Of a DNA stretch of 64,000 nt, positions 1-8,868 are shown piece after piece. The notes below the pieces were generated by a model that was not told where the DNA came from, did no database searches, and worked only from the letters and a program-made list of their open reading frames with translations. This stretch comes from Paenibacillus harenae DSM 16969. GTDB taxonomy: Bacteria > Bacillota > Bacilli > Paenibacillales > Paenibacillaceae. Position numbers and translations under genes: made by a program. The stretch's first letter is position 1. The number at the start of each line of letters is the position of its first letter. The DNA is taken from NCBI RefSeq assembly GCF_000422465.1, contig NZ_KE383842.1, positions 453,835 through 517,834 on the forward strand, in the 5' to 3' direction.

Positions 1-1023
1 AAAATGATGGGGGATATCCAGCAGTATTTTATTGACCATAAGGTACGGAATTATTATTCCGTAAGCATAAGCGGCTACCATATTGCCGAAGCGGGGGCAA
101 ATCCGATCTCTCAATTAGCCTTTACGCTGGCGAACGGATTTACTTATGTGGAGTATTACTTAAGCAGGGGCATGCGGATCGATGAGTTTGCGCCGAATCT
201 GTCCTTCTTCTTCAGCAACGGCCTGGATGCCGAGTATGCCGTCATGGGACGAGTGGCGCGCCGGATCTGGTCAACCGTTATCAAACATAAATACAACGGG
301 AACGATCGCAGCCAGAAGCTAAAATATCATATTCAAACCTCCGGCCGTTCCTTGCACGCGCAAGAAATGGATTTTAACGATATCCGAACGACCCTGCAGG
401 CTTTATTCGCGGTTTATGATAACTGCAACTCGCTGCATACGAACGCCTACGACGAAGCGGTCACGACACCGACGGAACATTCGGTCCGGCGGGCTATGGC
501 CATTCAAATGATCATTAATCAGGAGCTTGGCCTTGCGAAAAACGAGAATCCGCTGCAGGGCTCCTTTATTATAGACGAACTAACCGATCTCGTAGAAGAA
601 GCGGTGATGGCGGAATTTCAGCGCATTCATGACCGCGGCGGCGTGCTGGGCGCAATGGAAACCCAATATCAGCGCGGCAGGATTCAAGAGGAGTCGCTGT
701 ATTATGAGCAGAAGAAGCATTCGGGTCAGCTCCCCATCGTCGGCGTGAATACCTTTATCGATCCGAACGCGGATGAGACGGCTTATGATATCGAGCTGGC
801 TCGCTCGACGGAAGCGGAGAAACGAACCCAAATCGCTAATCTTCAGGCTTTCCGGCTGCGCAACCAAAGCGCGTGCGTTGCGGCGCTTGAGCGCCTCAAA
901 CAAGCGGCGCTGGAAAATAAAAACCTCTTCGAAGAGCTGATGGAGTCGGTAAAAACCGCATCCCTCGGACAGATCACGGGCACCTTGTTCGAAGCTGGGG
1001 GACAGTATCGGCGAAATATGTAG
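1..1023 (+). CDS. icmF: Fused isobutyryl-CoA mutase IcmF, C-terminal part (5' end outside window)
   Basis: The frame is open from base 1, so only the last 340 codons are present. IcmF is an adenosylcobalamin-dependent enzyme that interconverts isobutyryl-CoA and n-butyryl-CoA; the full protein (about 1,080 residues) joins a B12-binding domain, a MeaI-type GTPase chaperone and the large mutase barrel. Only the mutase part is seen. The segment [17 protein letters not shown] near the start is characteristic of the methylmalonyl-CoA mutase large subunit. The internal [19 protein letters not shown] and the terminal GGQYRRNM are IcmF-like. The role is in branched-chain acyl-CoA or fatty-acid carbon flow in the cytoplasm. 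An alternative would be a methylmalonyl-CoA mutase subunit, but the C-terminus fits IcmF better. Confidence 0.9.
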   Translation, partial: KMMGDIQQYFIDHKVRNYYSVSISGYHIAEAGANPISQLAFTLANGFTYVEYYLSRGMRIDEFAPNLSFFFSNGLDAEYAVMGRVARRIWSTVIKHKYNGNDRSQKLKYHIQTSGRSLHAQEMDFNDIRTTLQALFAVYDNCNSLHTNAYDEAVTTPTEHSVRRAMAIQMIINQELGLAKNENPLQGSFIIDELTDLVEEAVMAEFQRIHDRGGVLGAMETQYQRGRIQEESLYYEQKKHSGQLPIVGVNTFIDPNADETAYDIELARSTEAEKRTQIANLQAFRLRNQSACVAALERLKQAALENKNLFEELMESVKTASLGQITGTLFEAGGQYRRNM

Positions 1024-1133
1024 GCTGACCAGGTCCGGGTGGAATCGTATAAAAAGAAGCGGAAAGGGGATTCTGTTATCATTAGGAATCCCTGAAAGAA
1101 CTACCAATTCCAGCCGTAGGGAGAGGATTTTGT

Positions 1134-1364
1134 ATGAAAATGCCGGTCGTTTTTGTAACGATCCTATTGTTATCGCTCATTTATTTAGTTGTGACTGACC
1201 TGATCGTCGGATTCACCTTTCCGGAAGCGGTTCGTACTCTCGTTCAATCTCTGGCTGTCGTAACCGTACAGGAAAAATTCATTATCATCGTTGTATTTCT
1301 TGTTCCTTTCTTTATCCCGATCGTTCGCAGCATATGGAAGAGAAAGAAAGCTGCATCCGGGTAA
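1134..1364 (+). CDS. Small two-helix membrane protein, unknown function
   Basis: A 76-residue protein not recognised as a named family. It has two hydrophobic stretches, roughly residues 4-26 and 46-66, and a strongly basic tail (SIWKRKKAASG), so it should be a two-pass membrane protein with the tail in the cytoplasm. The ATG is preceded by a purine-rich GGGAGAGG about 10 bases upstream. It lies 110 bases after icmF on the same strand and converges with the germination operon; a bidirectional terminator follows directly. The start, RBS and composition look real but no function can be assigned. Confidence 0.6.
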   Translation: MKMPVVFVTILLLSLIYLVVTDLIVGFTFPEAVRTLVQSLAVVTVQEKFIIIVVFLVPFFIPIVRSIWKRKKAASG

Positions 1365-1373
1365 GCTGATTAG

Positions 1374-1405
1374 AGAGGAGTAAGGATTACTCCTCTTTTG
1401 GTTTT
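1374..1405. terminator. Bidirectional terminator between small membrane protein and gerC
   Basis: Ten-base stem AGAGGAGTAA / TTACTCCTCT with a three-base loop, followed by a T-rich run on the plus strand. The stem contains the stop codon of the minus-strand gerC gene (1387-1389), so the end of that gene forms part of the hairpin. Confidence 0.7.
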
Positions 1406-2598
1406 ATATAGGATTTGAACCGCAGGCCCGTCCTTCGGACGTATGCCTTTACGCTGACCTTCACTTCGCTCTCCGAATAAAGAGCCGGCCAATTCTCCTT
1501 CATTTTTTTCCAGTCCTTCGGATAGGTGCGCTTTATTACAGTCGCGAAGCCAAAGATGTCGCTTCTTGTTAATTGAGCGGCTTTTACGGCCAGCTCGATC
1601 TCCTTCTTCGTTTCTTCCGCCAGCTGTTGCTGCAGCTTCGCGATCACTTCATGCGTTTTGGGATTGATCGGACACTTCGTTTCACTTAAATTGCCCTCTT
1701 CCGTTACTTGGATGGTGAAGGATGGTTTGCCGTTAATAAGATGCGCCTTCACCTTAGTCGTGGAAAACGTAATTTCGATCGCCATCGCGTCTTTTTTATC
1801 TTCGCAGTCTATATTGACGATCGTGCTTTTCATTTTATCGAGCGCCCATACGGCCCCGCGGGCTGATTTGCCTTCGAGCCAGCCTGCGAGCTTTCCATCC
1901 GTGAATACGGCAATCCCTTTGGTTTCAACGTTGGAGAGCGGGGTAGACTGTTCCAGGTTCTCTTTCTTTTGGCCTTTGGACGGGTTACCCGTTACCCGAA
2001 TGCCGCTTATGACCGGCGCTCCTTCACCGACCAAACTTTTCACGATATCGGAAATCGTCGTGTCCACGCTTTGCGCCCATGATTCAGAGGTCACCTTAAT
2101 TCTGCCTGTGATTGCCGTCGTTGTCGTCGTCTGCAAAGGAATCAATACTCTCAATAAAGATTCGGCGTCAGTACCTTTCGCGATGACGACAGATGTATTA
2201 AGCCTTAGCTCGTGAGATCTTTCATAAAAATCGAACAGATCATCAATGCCGTCTTTTGCTAAAGCTTCTCCAATAACCAGCAGCTGAGAATGGGCGAAAA
2301 ACAGCCTGCGAGGCACCTTTTGCGAAGATTTTCGCATTGCGCTGAAGACCGTATGATCAACCGAGGAGTAAACGACGTTTGGCATCAGATTTTGTCCGCC
2401 GCTGCCTGATTTGCTTGTTACAACCGAGCCTGGATTGACGATCTGCAGCGATACCCGGTACTGATCCGTATCCGGTATTTTATCGATTCCTATCCCGATA
2501 ACGATCGCCATATCGCTTAGCTCTCTGCTGTTCCAGCAGCCCGGCAGCAAAAGGAGGCTAAGCAGCATAAGAAGACAGAAGGACCTGCAGGTTCTCAT
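1387..2598 (-). CDS. Ger(x)C family spore germination lipoprotein
   Basis: A 403-residue C subunit of a GerA-type nutrient germinant receptor, acting in the spore inner membrane. It starts with a lipoprotein signal: a hydrophobic run and the lipobox LLLPGC, with acylation at Cys21. The following WNSRELSDMAIVIGIGIDK is the hallmark N-terminus of GerAC/GerBC/GerKC proteins. The length matches the family (about 370-410). Its ATG overlaps the stop of the upstream gerA-type gene by four bases (ATGA), so the two are translationally coupled. It is the last gene of a B-A-C ordered operon. The germinant cannot be told from sequence, so no specific symbol is given. Confidence 0.95.
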   Translation of the reverse strand: MRTCRSFCLLMLLSLLLLPGCWNSRELSDMAIVIGIGIDKIPDTDQYRVSLQIVNPGSVVTSKSGSGGQNLMPNVVYSSVDHTVFSAMRKSSQKVPRRLFFAHSQLLVIGEALAKDGIDDLFDFYERSHELRLNTSVVIAKGTDAESLLRVLIPLQTTTTTAITGRIKVTSESWAQSVDTTISDIVKSLVGEGAPVISGIRVTGNPSKGQKKENLEQSTPLSNVETKGIAVFTDGKLAGWLEGKSARGAVWALDKMKSTIVNIDCEDKKDAMAIEITFSTTKVKAHLINGKPSFTIQVTEEGNLSETKCPINPKTHEVIAKLQQQLAEETKKEIELAVKAAQLTRSDIFGFATVIKRTYPKDWKKMKENWPALYSESEVKVSVKAYVRRTGLRFKSYIKPKEE

Positions 2599-4220
2599 GA
2601 GGGTCTCCCTTCGGTATGCGAAGCGGAAGAAGCAGGAGGCGAAGAATCGGTTTCTCCATTCGTTTCATTTTCGCTTGGGATCGCAAATGTCTGAGGAATC
2701 TCCGCTTTCTTCGTCAAGGGCAGCCCATACAACGTTTTCCTCTGATCCTCCGGGACAAACGGCGCTATATGCGTCATATATGGAACGCCTAACGAAGTAA
2801 GGCCGCACATATGAGCGATAAGAATGATGCTGAGTATCGCGATTCCGTAGAAGCCGAGCAGCGCCGCGGCCACCATCATAAGAAAACGGATTAACCGGAT
2901 CGAAAGCGCCATGCTGTAAGTGGGATTCGCAAAGCTGGAAATACCCGTAATGGCTACCACGATAACCATGGCGGAAGAGATGATGCCGGCTTCCACCGCC
3001 GCTTGCCCAAGCACAAGCGCCCCAACGATGGACACGGCCTGACCGATTGCGCGCGGCATGCGTATGCCGGCTTCGCGTAAAATTTCAAACGTAAATTCCA
3101 TCATCAGCGCTTCAATGAAAGCCGGAAAAGGGACGCTTTCCCGCTGGGCAGCCAAGCTGAGAAGTAGAGGCGTCGGAATCATTTCCTGATGAAAGGTAAT
3201 GGCCGCGATGTAGATGGAAGGACCAAACAGCGAGATCAGCAGGGACGCGTAACGAAGAAATTGAATAGCAGCCGCTGCCTCCGGGCGCATGTAATAATCC
3301 TCGACGGATTGAAAATTTTTGAAAAAGGTGATAGGAGCGATCAAATTAAAGGGAGTCCCATCTACGAATATGACAATCCGGCCGTCCAAAATATGGTTTG
3401 TAACGGCATCGGGCCGTTCGGTATTCGTCAACGTCGGAAACGGGGTCATCTTCTGATCCTGAATGAGTTCCTCAAGGTGCTCGGAGCCCGTTAGCGATTC
3501 AATCCGGATATGCTGCAGCCTGTTCCTTAGTTCCTGGACAAGGCTATTTTCCACTTTACCCTGCAGATACATGATAGCTACGGCCGTTTTCGTCTCGGTA
3601 CCGATTTTGAACGGCTCCAGTCTGACATTAGGGCTTTTGATCCGCCGCCGTATGAGCGATACGTTCGTGCCAATCGATTCCGTGAACCCGTCCTTCGGTC
3701 CGCGAATGACGACCTGGGTGGAAGGCTCCGAAATCGTCCGCTGCTCTCCGCCCTTCGTATTGCCGCTTATCGCTTCGTCCGTATCCTCAATGAAGATGAC
3801 CGTATCGCCGGAAAGAACGGCAAGGATAACGCTGTCCCAGTCCTTCAAGATAAAAACTTCACCGACGCTAAGCGCATTGTCATTAATGTACGACAGCACG
3901 CTTTGATCCTGATCAAGATGGCGCGAATCGGCGTCAAGCATGAGGGATTGCAATATATATTGATTAACCATGTTCTTATCGGTAATTCCGTCCATATATA
4001 CGGCACCGGCCGCTGTCTGGCTTGTACCGATCTCGAATTTCCTGACAATGATATCCGGACTGTCTCCCAGCTCGTTTTTGATATAGGCCAAGTTTTCGGT
4101 TAGACGGGAGAAGAGAGGCATCTTGCCGTTTGACTGCCGCCCCGGCTTTGAATCGTCTTCTCTGTTACGGACATGCTTGTTTGCAAATCGATCGGGATGT
4201 TTGAACACCGTTATGGTCAC
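2595..4220 (-). CDS. GerA family spore germination receptor subunit A
   Basis: A 541-residue A subunit of a GerA-type germinant receptor. The N-terminal about 290 residues are hydrophilic and resemble the family's cytoplasmic domain. The rest has about five membrane helices and the conserved PFPAFIEALMMEFTFEILRE segment around residue 365. The family senses nutrients in dormant spores and triggers ion and dipicolinate release. It lies 25 bases after the B subunit and overlaps the C subunit by four bases. The C-terminal 40 residues are Ser/Glu/Thr-rich and probably disordered. The homologue group is clear; the ligand is unknown. Confidence 0.95.
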   Translation of the reverse strand: MTITVFKHPDRFANKHVRNREDDSKPGRQSNGKMPLFSRLTENLAYIKNELGDSPDIIVRKFEIGTSQTAAGAVYMDGITDKNMVNQYILQSLMLDADSRHLDQDQSVLSYINDNALSVGEVFILKDWDSVILAVLSGDTVIFIEDTDEAISGNTKGGEQRTISEPSTQVVIRGPKDGFTESIGTNVSLIRRRIKSPNVRLEPFKIGTETKTAVAIMYLQGKVENSLVQELRNRLQHIRIESLTGSEHLEELIQDQKMTPFPTLTNTERPDAVTNHILDGRIVIFVDGTPFNLIAPITFFKNFQSVEDYYMRPEAAAAIQFLRYASLLISLFGPSIYIAAITFHQEMIPTPLLLSLAAQRESVPFPAFIEALMMEFTFEILREAGIRMPRAIGQAVSIVGALVLGQAAVEAGIISSAMVIVVAITGISSFANPTYSMALSIRLIRFLMMVAAALLGFYGIAILSIILIAHMCGLTSLGVPYMTHIAPFVPEDQRKTLYGLPLTKKAEIPQTFAIPSENETNGETDSSPPASSASHTEGRPS

Positions 4221-4245
4221 CTCGCCGCTATCTTAGGGTAATTGC

Positions 4246-5352
4246 TTATGCTGGGCGGTTATGGCTGAACCTCTTCCTTATCAAATGTATGATCAACAGC
4301 AGCACAGGCAGGATCACCATGAAAAAAGGATGAAGGCTGAGCAAGTGCCGGGATCCTTCCGTGCTATGCTCCGGGTAGCTCCAAGCGGACATGATCGATA
4401 CGAGCAAAATAACGGCTCCAATCGGATAAGCCAGCGAACGCTGCTCAGCGAACCGGAAAATATCCGCCGCTATGGCGGCTGCGGCGTAAGCATACATGGT
4501 CATTTTAAAAAACACGCCAATAATAAGCGCAAGGATGACAATAGCGTCCAGCCGCTGCAGGAACTCAGCCGCCTTCACGGTGGAAATAACCGTAAACAAC
4601 GGAAAGGTTGCCCGGGTATATACGTCCGCTCCGACAACCGTCACCTCTAACGCATGGGTTAAGCTAAGCAATACGCTGCTTGTGATAATGGCAATCATGC
4701 CTGTCCTTCCGGCAATTTGCTTTTGTTTGAAATGAGGCATGATCGTAGCGAAACAGAACAGCTCGGCAAACGGAAACAAGAAAATATTCGGGTAAGCATT
4801 TTTCAAGGTCGGTATCCAGCCTTCACCCATAACCGGCAGCAGATTTTTTAAATCGATGGCTCCGGACATCAGAGTGGCAATAAAACTTAGAGCTCCTAAT
4901 GCCAGCATGATGATGAGATAGATTTCCCCTACCCGGAACAATACGTTTACCCCTTTGTAAACGACATAGATAACCGGAATGATCATGGCCGCATGTACGA
5001 CGGCAAGCGGGGTTTGATCATAGGAGGAAGCAATGAGCAGATCTCCCGCTTCACGTAAATTACGAGACGAAATATAGATAAAGATAAGGATAAAGAGCAA
5101 GCTGATCGGCCAACCGATATAAACGCCGACGATTTTTTGAATATAGCCGCTTAAATTTAACGACGGATATTGTTTGGCAAAATATGCAAGGAGCAGATAC
5201 AATAGGATGCCTCCGGGCATCGCAATCAAAATCGATAGCCATACGTTTGGTCCGGGCGCCATGCCGATCGGAAGCACAAGGGCGGTGCCAAACTCAAACA
5301 GGATAATCATGGCGAACAGCTGGGTCGGACTAATCGCGGTCGGTTTGGACAT
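4246..5352 (-). CDS. GerB family spore germination permease-like subunit
   Basis: A 368-residue integral membrane protein with about ten helices, of the endospore germination permease family related to amino-acid transporters (APC superfamily). It begins MSKPTAISPTQLFAMI. I chose the ATG at 5352 because AAAGGTGGA lies 8-11 bases upstream; an upstream TTG at 5385 would place that site inside the gene. It is the first gene of a B-A-C operon. The GerB subunit is thought to bind the germinant in the spore inner membrane. The order B-A-C differs from the classical A-B-C order of Bacillus subtilis gerA. Confidence 0.93.
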   Translation of the reverse strand: MSKPTAISPTQLFAMIILFEFGTALVLPIGMAPGPNVWLSILIAMPGGILLYLLLAYFAKQYPSLNLSGYIQKIVGVYIGWPISLLFILIFIYISSRNLREAGDLLIASSYDQTPLAVVHAAMIIPVIYVVYKGVNVLFRVGEIYLIIMLALGALSFIATLMSGAIDLKNLLPVMGEGWIPTLKNAYPNIFLFPFAELFCFATIMPHFKQKQIAGRTGMIAIITSSVLLSLTHALEVTVVGADVYTRATFPLFTVISTVKAAEFLQRLDAIVILALIIGVFFKMTMYAYAAAAIAADIFRFAEQRSLAYPIGAVILLVSIMSAWSYPEHSTEGSRHLLSLHPFFMVILPVLLLIIHLIRKRFSHNRPA

Positions 5353-5455
5353 CTGGTCCGGCTCCACCTTTCTTGAGAACACCAAATAATGGGTATGATC
5401 TGTACGACTTTAATCATTTCCAAAAAGAGGTCATTTTATTAAAACTTTCGGCAGG

Positions 5456-5505
5456 TGAATGAAATGAATGAATAAATGAATGAATGAAGGCAGGCGGGCG
5501 GGCGG
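5456..5505. repeat. Simple sequence repeats: imperfect (TGAA)n then (GGCG)n
   Basis: About eight imperfect TGAA/TGAATGAA units (5456-5488) run directly into a GGCG tract (5491-5505). The block lies between the 5' side of the germination operon and the fabV terminator, outside any gene. Confidence 0.75.
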
Positions 5506-5521
5506 AGGGGATCAAGTAAAG

Positions 5522-5560
5522 TAAAAAGCCCCTTGCTTCGATAGGATCGAAGCAAAGGGC
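5522..5560 (-). terminator. Rho-independent terminator of fabV
   Basis: Read on the minus strand, a stem CCCTTTGCTTCGAT / ATCGAAGCAAGGG closes over a two- to three-base loop and is followed by GGCTTTTTAC. It lies 30 bases after the fabV stop codon. Confidence 0.85.
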
Positions 5561-5589
5561 CCTGAAGCATGCTCGGTTAGGCATACTAG

Positions 5590-6780
5590 TTAACGAAGGT
5601 TTACGATATTTAGTTCCGGATTGATGTCGGCCTCGTAATCGATGCCGTCCGTCTCAAAGCCGAACAGCTGGAAAAACTCACGGCGGTAGCCTTCGAGATC
5701 GGATAGCTCATACACGTTCCCGGTCGTCAGATCCGTCCAGAGCTTAGCAACCTCCGCTTGAATTTCCGGTCTCATCTCCCAATCGTCGATACGGATTAGC
5801 CCTTTCGAGTCGACCGGCGTTTCGTCTTTACCGTAGAGCCGCTCGGAGAACAAACGGTACATTTGCTCGATGCAGCCCTCGTGGATGCCTTGCTCCTTCA
5901 TTACTTTGTACAGCGCGGAAATATAAAGCGGAACGACAGGAATCGCGGAGCTCGATTGCGTAACGAGCGCTTTGTTCACCGAGACGTATGCGCGGCCGCC
6001 GCTTGCGCCCAGTTGTTGGTGAAGGCGGTGAGCGGTAGCTTCAAGATCGTTCTTAGCGGCGCCGATCGTTCCGTCGCGATATACGGCGTGCGTAATTTCC
6101 GGCCCGATATAGGAATAAGCGACTGTCGTTGCGCCATCGGCAAGCGCTCCGGCCTGCTGAAGCGCGTCGATCCACATCTGCCAGTCTTCGCCTCCCATAA
6201 CGGCTATCGTCTGGCGAAGCTCGTCCTCCGTAGCCGGCTCGATCGTCGCTTGCGAAACTTCGCCGCTGTGGAAATTGACGGTTTTGTTCGTGTACGTGCC
6301 GCCAAGCGGCTTAATGACGGAAGAGAATGTCTCGCCGGTCTTCGGATGCGTGCGGCGAGGCGATGCAACGCTGTAAACGACAAGATCGATCTTGCCGAGC
6401 TCCGTGCGGATAAGGTCGATTGTTTTCGCTTTAATCTCGTCAGAGAAGGCATCGCCTACAATGCTGTATGATTTGCGCCCGGCTGCTGCTGCAGCTTCTT
6501 CGAACGCCGCCGAGTTATACCAGCCCGCGGATGCGGTGCGCGCTCCTTCCGCGGCTTTGTCGAAATATACGCCGATGGTGTTAGCGCCTGCAGCGAATGA
6601 AGAAACGATACGCGATGCCAGGCCGTAGCCGGTGGAAGCTCCAATGACAAGCACGTTGCGCGGCCCTTCGATCGCCGGCTGCGCGTTTACGTAATCGATT
6701 TGGCGCTGTACCTGCTTTGCGCATCCTTCCGGATGCGCAGTCGTGCATATAAATCCGCGGGTTTTCGGTTGAATGATCAT
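5590..6780 (-). CDS. fabV: Trans-2-enoyl-CoA/ACP reductase FabV (NADH)
   Basis: A 396-residue enoyl reductase of the FabV/TER class, which reduces trans-2-enoyl-ACP or -CoA in the last step of each fatty-acid elongation cycle. The start MIIQPKTRGFICTTAHPEGC is the family signature. The NADH-binding loop is VLVIGASTGYGLASR (residues about 43-57), and YSYIGPEITHAVYRDGTIG carries the catalytic tyrosine with a downstream lysine (VNKALVTQ region). The length is typical (about 395-400). It is transcribed alone between two terminators. FabV often confers triclosan tolerance; whether this organism also has FabI or FabL cannot be seen here. Confidence 0.96.
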   Translation of the reverse strand: MIIQPKTRGFICTTAHPEGCAKQVQRQIDYVNAQPAIEGPRNVLVIGASTGYGLASRIVSSFAAGANTIGVYFDKAAEGARTASAGWYNSAAFEEAAAAAGRKSYSIVGDAFSDEIKAKTIDLIRTELGKIDLVVYSVASPRRTHPKTGETFSSVIKPLGGTYTNKTVNFHSGEVSQATIEPATEDELRQTIAVMGGEDWQMWIDALQQAGALADGATTVAYSYIGPEITHAVYRDGTIGAAKNDLEATAHRLHQQLGASGGRAYVSVNKALVTQSSSAIPVVPLYISALYKVMKEQGIHEGCIEQMYRLFSERLYGKDETPVDSKGLIRIDDWEMRPEIQAEVAKLWTDLTTGNVYELSDLEGYRREFFQLFGFETDGIDYEADINPELNIVNLR

Positions 6781-6923
6781 ATTGGAATATTCCTTTCTGT
6801 AATGGAATCGACTTGAATTCAGTTATGTAACGGGACAACTCTATCCCATTTTACCGATTTTTGCTTCCAAAGGGAAGTTCCTTCCGGGCGGTATGAATAT
6901 ATTATTTATGATCCTCCGCATGC

Positions 6924-6967
6924 AAATAAGCGCCGGTAGAGCAAGAATGCTGTTCCGGCGCTTATTT
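6924..6967. terminator. Bidirectional terminator upstream of fabV
   Basis: A 13-base perfect stem AAATAAGCGCCGG / CCGGCGCTTATTT, with A-rich and T-rich flanks that allow termination in both directions. It can end minus-strand transcription coming from the SASP gene. Confidence 0.75.
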
Positions 6968-6990
6968 TAAATACAAGCAAGTATAATATT

Positions 6991-7132
6991 CTATATAAGT
7001 TGAACGAAAGAAACGAACGCGTGGAGCCGAGAGAGCCAATCGTTCTGGAGGAACTCTGGTACAGCGATCGTAAGATTGATTTGCTCTCGCAGCGATAACG
7101 GCTGACGTAAATCAATCGTTCAACTTATATAG
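6991..7132. mobile_element. 142-bp MITE-like element with 17-bp perfect terminal inverted repeats
   Basis: Termini are CTATATAAGTTGAACGA (6991-7007) and its exact reverse complement (7116-7132). Inside, a second pair of partly complementary segments (GAGAGCCAATC near 7026 and GATTTGCTCTC near 7078) makes a nested foldback. It encodes no protein. It lies 3' of the SASP gene. No clear target-site duplication is visible. It could be a non-autonomous transposon remnant or a structured intergenic repeat. Confidence 0.65.
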
Positions 7133-7168
7133 TTACACTATGCATATATTTCGCTGCTTGCGTAAAGG

Positions 7169-7378
7169 TTATCGGCTTCCTGAGAGCTGCTGCTCTGCAA
7201 TTTGAATGAGACGACGAGTGATGTTACCGCCGATGGAGCCTGTATCGCGGGTCGTCATGTTGCCGTAATAACCGTCCATCGGAATTTGGATGCCCAGCTC
7301 TTGCGCGATTTCAAATTTCATTTGCTCAAGCGCGGCGCGGGCTCCCGGGATAACGAGTTGGTTGGATCGGTTTGCCAT
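7169..7378 (-). CDS. Small acid-soluble spore protein, alpha/beta type
   Basis: A 69-residue SASP that coats DNA in the dormant spore and protects it from UV and chemical damage. It carries the family blocks FEIAQELGI (with the germination-protease cleavage region) and GSIGGNITRRLI. The N-terminus NRSNQLVIPGARAALEQMK is typical. The ATG at 7378 is chosen because AAAGGAGG lies nine bases upstream; an upstream extension of 12 residues has no such site. A sigma-G type promoter precedes it. It is a monocistronic gene divergent from the ligase-like gene. Confidence 0.96.
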   Translation of the reverse strand: MANRSNQLVIPGARAALEQMKFEIAQELGIQIPMDGYYGNMTTRDTGSIGGNITRRLIQIAEQQLSGSR

Positions 7379-7401
7379 CTTTATCAGCCTCCTTTTGTCC
7401 A

Positions 7402-7432
7402 TATTATGTAACACGTGAGAATGGATTATTCA
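7402..7432 (-). promoter_or_regulatory. Sigma-G-type promoter of the SASP gene
   Basis: On the minus strand TGAATA (-35, 7427-7432) and CATAATA (-10, 7402-7408) are separated by 18 bases, matching the forespore sigma-G consensus. This fits a gene expressed late in the developing spore. Confidence 0.8.
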
Positions 7433-7509
7433 TTATTTTTCACCTTAATTTACCGCCGTCTTAAAGCGCCTGTCCGTGTTAAAATGGGAAGACGGAAGGG
7501 GGCGTCGTC

Positions 7510-8184
7510 ATGTTTATGAAGCCTATGCTTATGGTGGAGCGCAAAGAGCCTTTTAACGATCAACGTTATATTTTCGAACCGATTATCGACGGTCACCGTC
7601 TGCAATTATCTTTCGTTAACCGCAAGGCGAAGCTGTACACCATGCATAATAATGATGTAACTCGGCAATATCCGGAATTACATAATGTTCCATTAGTTGA
7701 ACCTGCCGACGTCGTGCTGGACGGGGAGGTTACTTATGTGAACCCTAATACGGGAGCTATTGAATTCGATACCTTGATCGAAAGGTACAAAATGAAGAAG
7801 GAACCCCGCATCCGGGAAGCGAAAAAGGAAATACCGGTCCAATTTTTTATTTTCGATATTCTTTATTACAATGGCGTCGACATGAGAAAGAGGCCGCTTC
7901 TTGAACGCAAAAAGCTGCTTGGAGAAATTTTGGAGGACAATGCGTACTATAAGAAGCTGCCGTTCATTGACGGAGACGGGACAACGTTATTCGATCTCGT
8001 AAAGCGGTCGGAGCTTGAAGGTGTTGCCTGCAAGCGCAAGGACAGCCTCTATTTCGACGGGCGGGACGAAAGCTGGCAGAAGGTCATAAACGCTGATTAC
8101 GCAAAATTGCAATTGGCGGCTAGACAAGCCAGAATGCAGGCATCCGATGCGTACTCTTATTATCGAATGCCGCAAGGTTCATAA
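7510..8184 (+). CDS. ATP-dependent DNA ligase-like protein with substituted catalytic lysine
   Basis: A 224-residue protein resembling the adenylation domain of ATP-dependent DNA ligases. Nucleotidyltransferase motifs can be followed: motif I region FEPIIDGHR near residue 26, motif III IFDILYYNGVD near residue 119, motif IV EGVACKRKDS near residue 168 and motif V WQKVINADY near residue 192. In motif I the nucleophilic lysine of KxDG is isoleucine (codon ATT), and the second lysine of the motif V KxK is also isoleucine. There is no OB-fold after motif V. It may be a catalytically dead, DNA- or nucleotide-binding relative. The RBS GGAAGGGGG precedes the ATG. Confidence 0.8.
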   Translation: MFMKPMLMVERKEPFNDQRYIFEPIIDGHRLQLSFVNRKAKLYTMHNNDVTRQYPELHNVPLVEPADVVLDGEVTYVNPNTGAIEFDTLIERYKMKKEPRIREAKKEIPVQFFIFDILYYNGVDMRKRPLLERKKLLGEILEDNAYYKKLPFIDGDGTTLFDLVKRSELEGVACKRKDSLYFDGRDESWQKVINADYAKLQLAARQARMQASDAYSYYRMPQGS

Positions 8185-8234
8185 GGATGCGTCATCAAAT
8201 TAGCCGTTCTTGATTCGGAGGGAGATGCGCGTGA

Positions 8235-8786
8235 ATGTCCGGGGAACAGCAACAACCTATAATAATTATGCCGTTTAACCCGGATTGGAATCGCCAATTC
8301 GGTATAGAGAAGGCGAGGGTGCAGGAAGCATTGGGGCAGCGGCTTGCTTCCATCGAGCATACCGGAAGCACATCGATTCCGGACCAGGCTGCTAAACCCG
8401 TTATTGATATGTTTGCGGCTGTGCGACCTTTTGGCGAAGCATCTTTATACGGGGATTTACTTGAGGTACTCGGATACCGCTTTGCGGAAACGGGGATGAC
8501 CGGACGTTACTTATTCGTGAAGGGGACTGGCGGAATCCGCACCCATCATCTGCATATTTTGCCGTTCGAGGGTTTTCATGAAAGAAATGAATTGCTGTTT
8601 CGGGATTATCTTCGTGCGCACCCGCATTTCGTGCAGGAATACGGTGAACTCAAGCGCAGGCTGGCGGAGCGATATCCTTCGGATGCCGAGCAATATACCA
8701 GAGCCAAGACAGCCTTTATCCAAAGGGTTGTAGATCTCGCGCGGCTGGAGCGCGGACTTTCGCCCGAGAAGGTATGGGAAGATTAG
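8235..8786 (+). CDS. GrpB family protein (UPF0157), putative nucleotidyltransferase
   Basis: A 183-residue protein of the GrpB/UPF0157 family. The segment ASIEHTGSTSIPDQAAKPVIDM contains the family's G-S-T-S-[IV]-P-G/D and K-P-[IV]-[IL]-D motifs, which resemble the GS...D core of nucleotidyltransferases, and HHLHILP is also conserved. The biochemical role of the family is not settled. GGAGGGAG lies ten bases before the ATG. It follows the ligase-like gene by 50 bases on the same strand and ends at a strong terminator, so the two may be co-transcribed. Confidence 0.88.
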   Translation: MSGEQQQPIIIMPFNPDWNRQFGIEKARVQEALGQRLASIEHTGSTSIPDQAAKPVIDMFAAVRPFGEASLYGDLLEVLGYRFAETGMTGRYLFVKGTGGIRTHHLHILPFEGFHERNELLFRDYLRAHPHFVQEYGELKRRLAERYPSDAEQYTRAKTAFIQRVVDLARLERGLSPEKVWED

Positions 8787-8832
8787 AAAAAAGAACTATA
8801 ATCGCAAGCCTCGCGATTATAGTTCTTTTTTT
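8787..8832. terminator. Strong bidirectional terminator
   Basis: A 19-base perfect stem (from AAAAAAGAACTATAATCGC to its reverse complement) around a seven-base loop, with flanking A and T runs. It separates the convergent grpB-like gene and the NlpC/P60 gene. Confidence 0.88.
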
Positions 8833-8868
8833 AACGCTATCCGTTATGCCTCGAACACTGTCAGGGGA

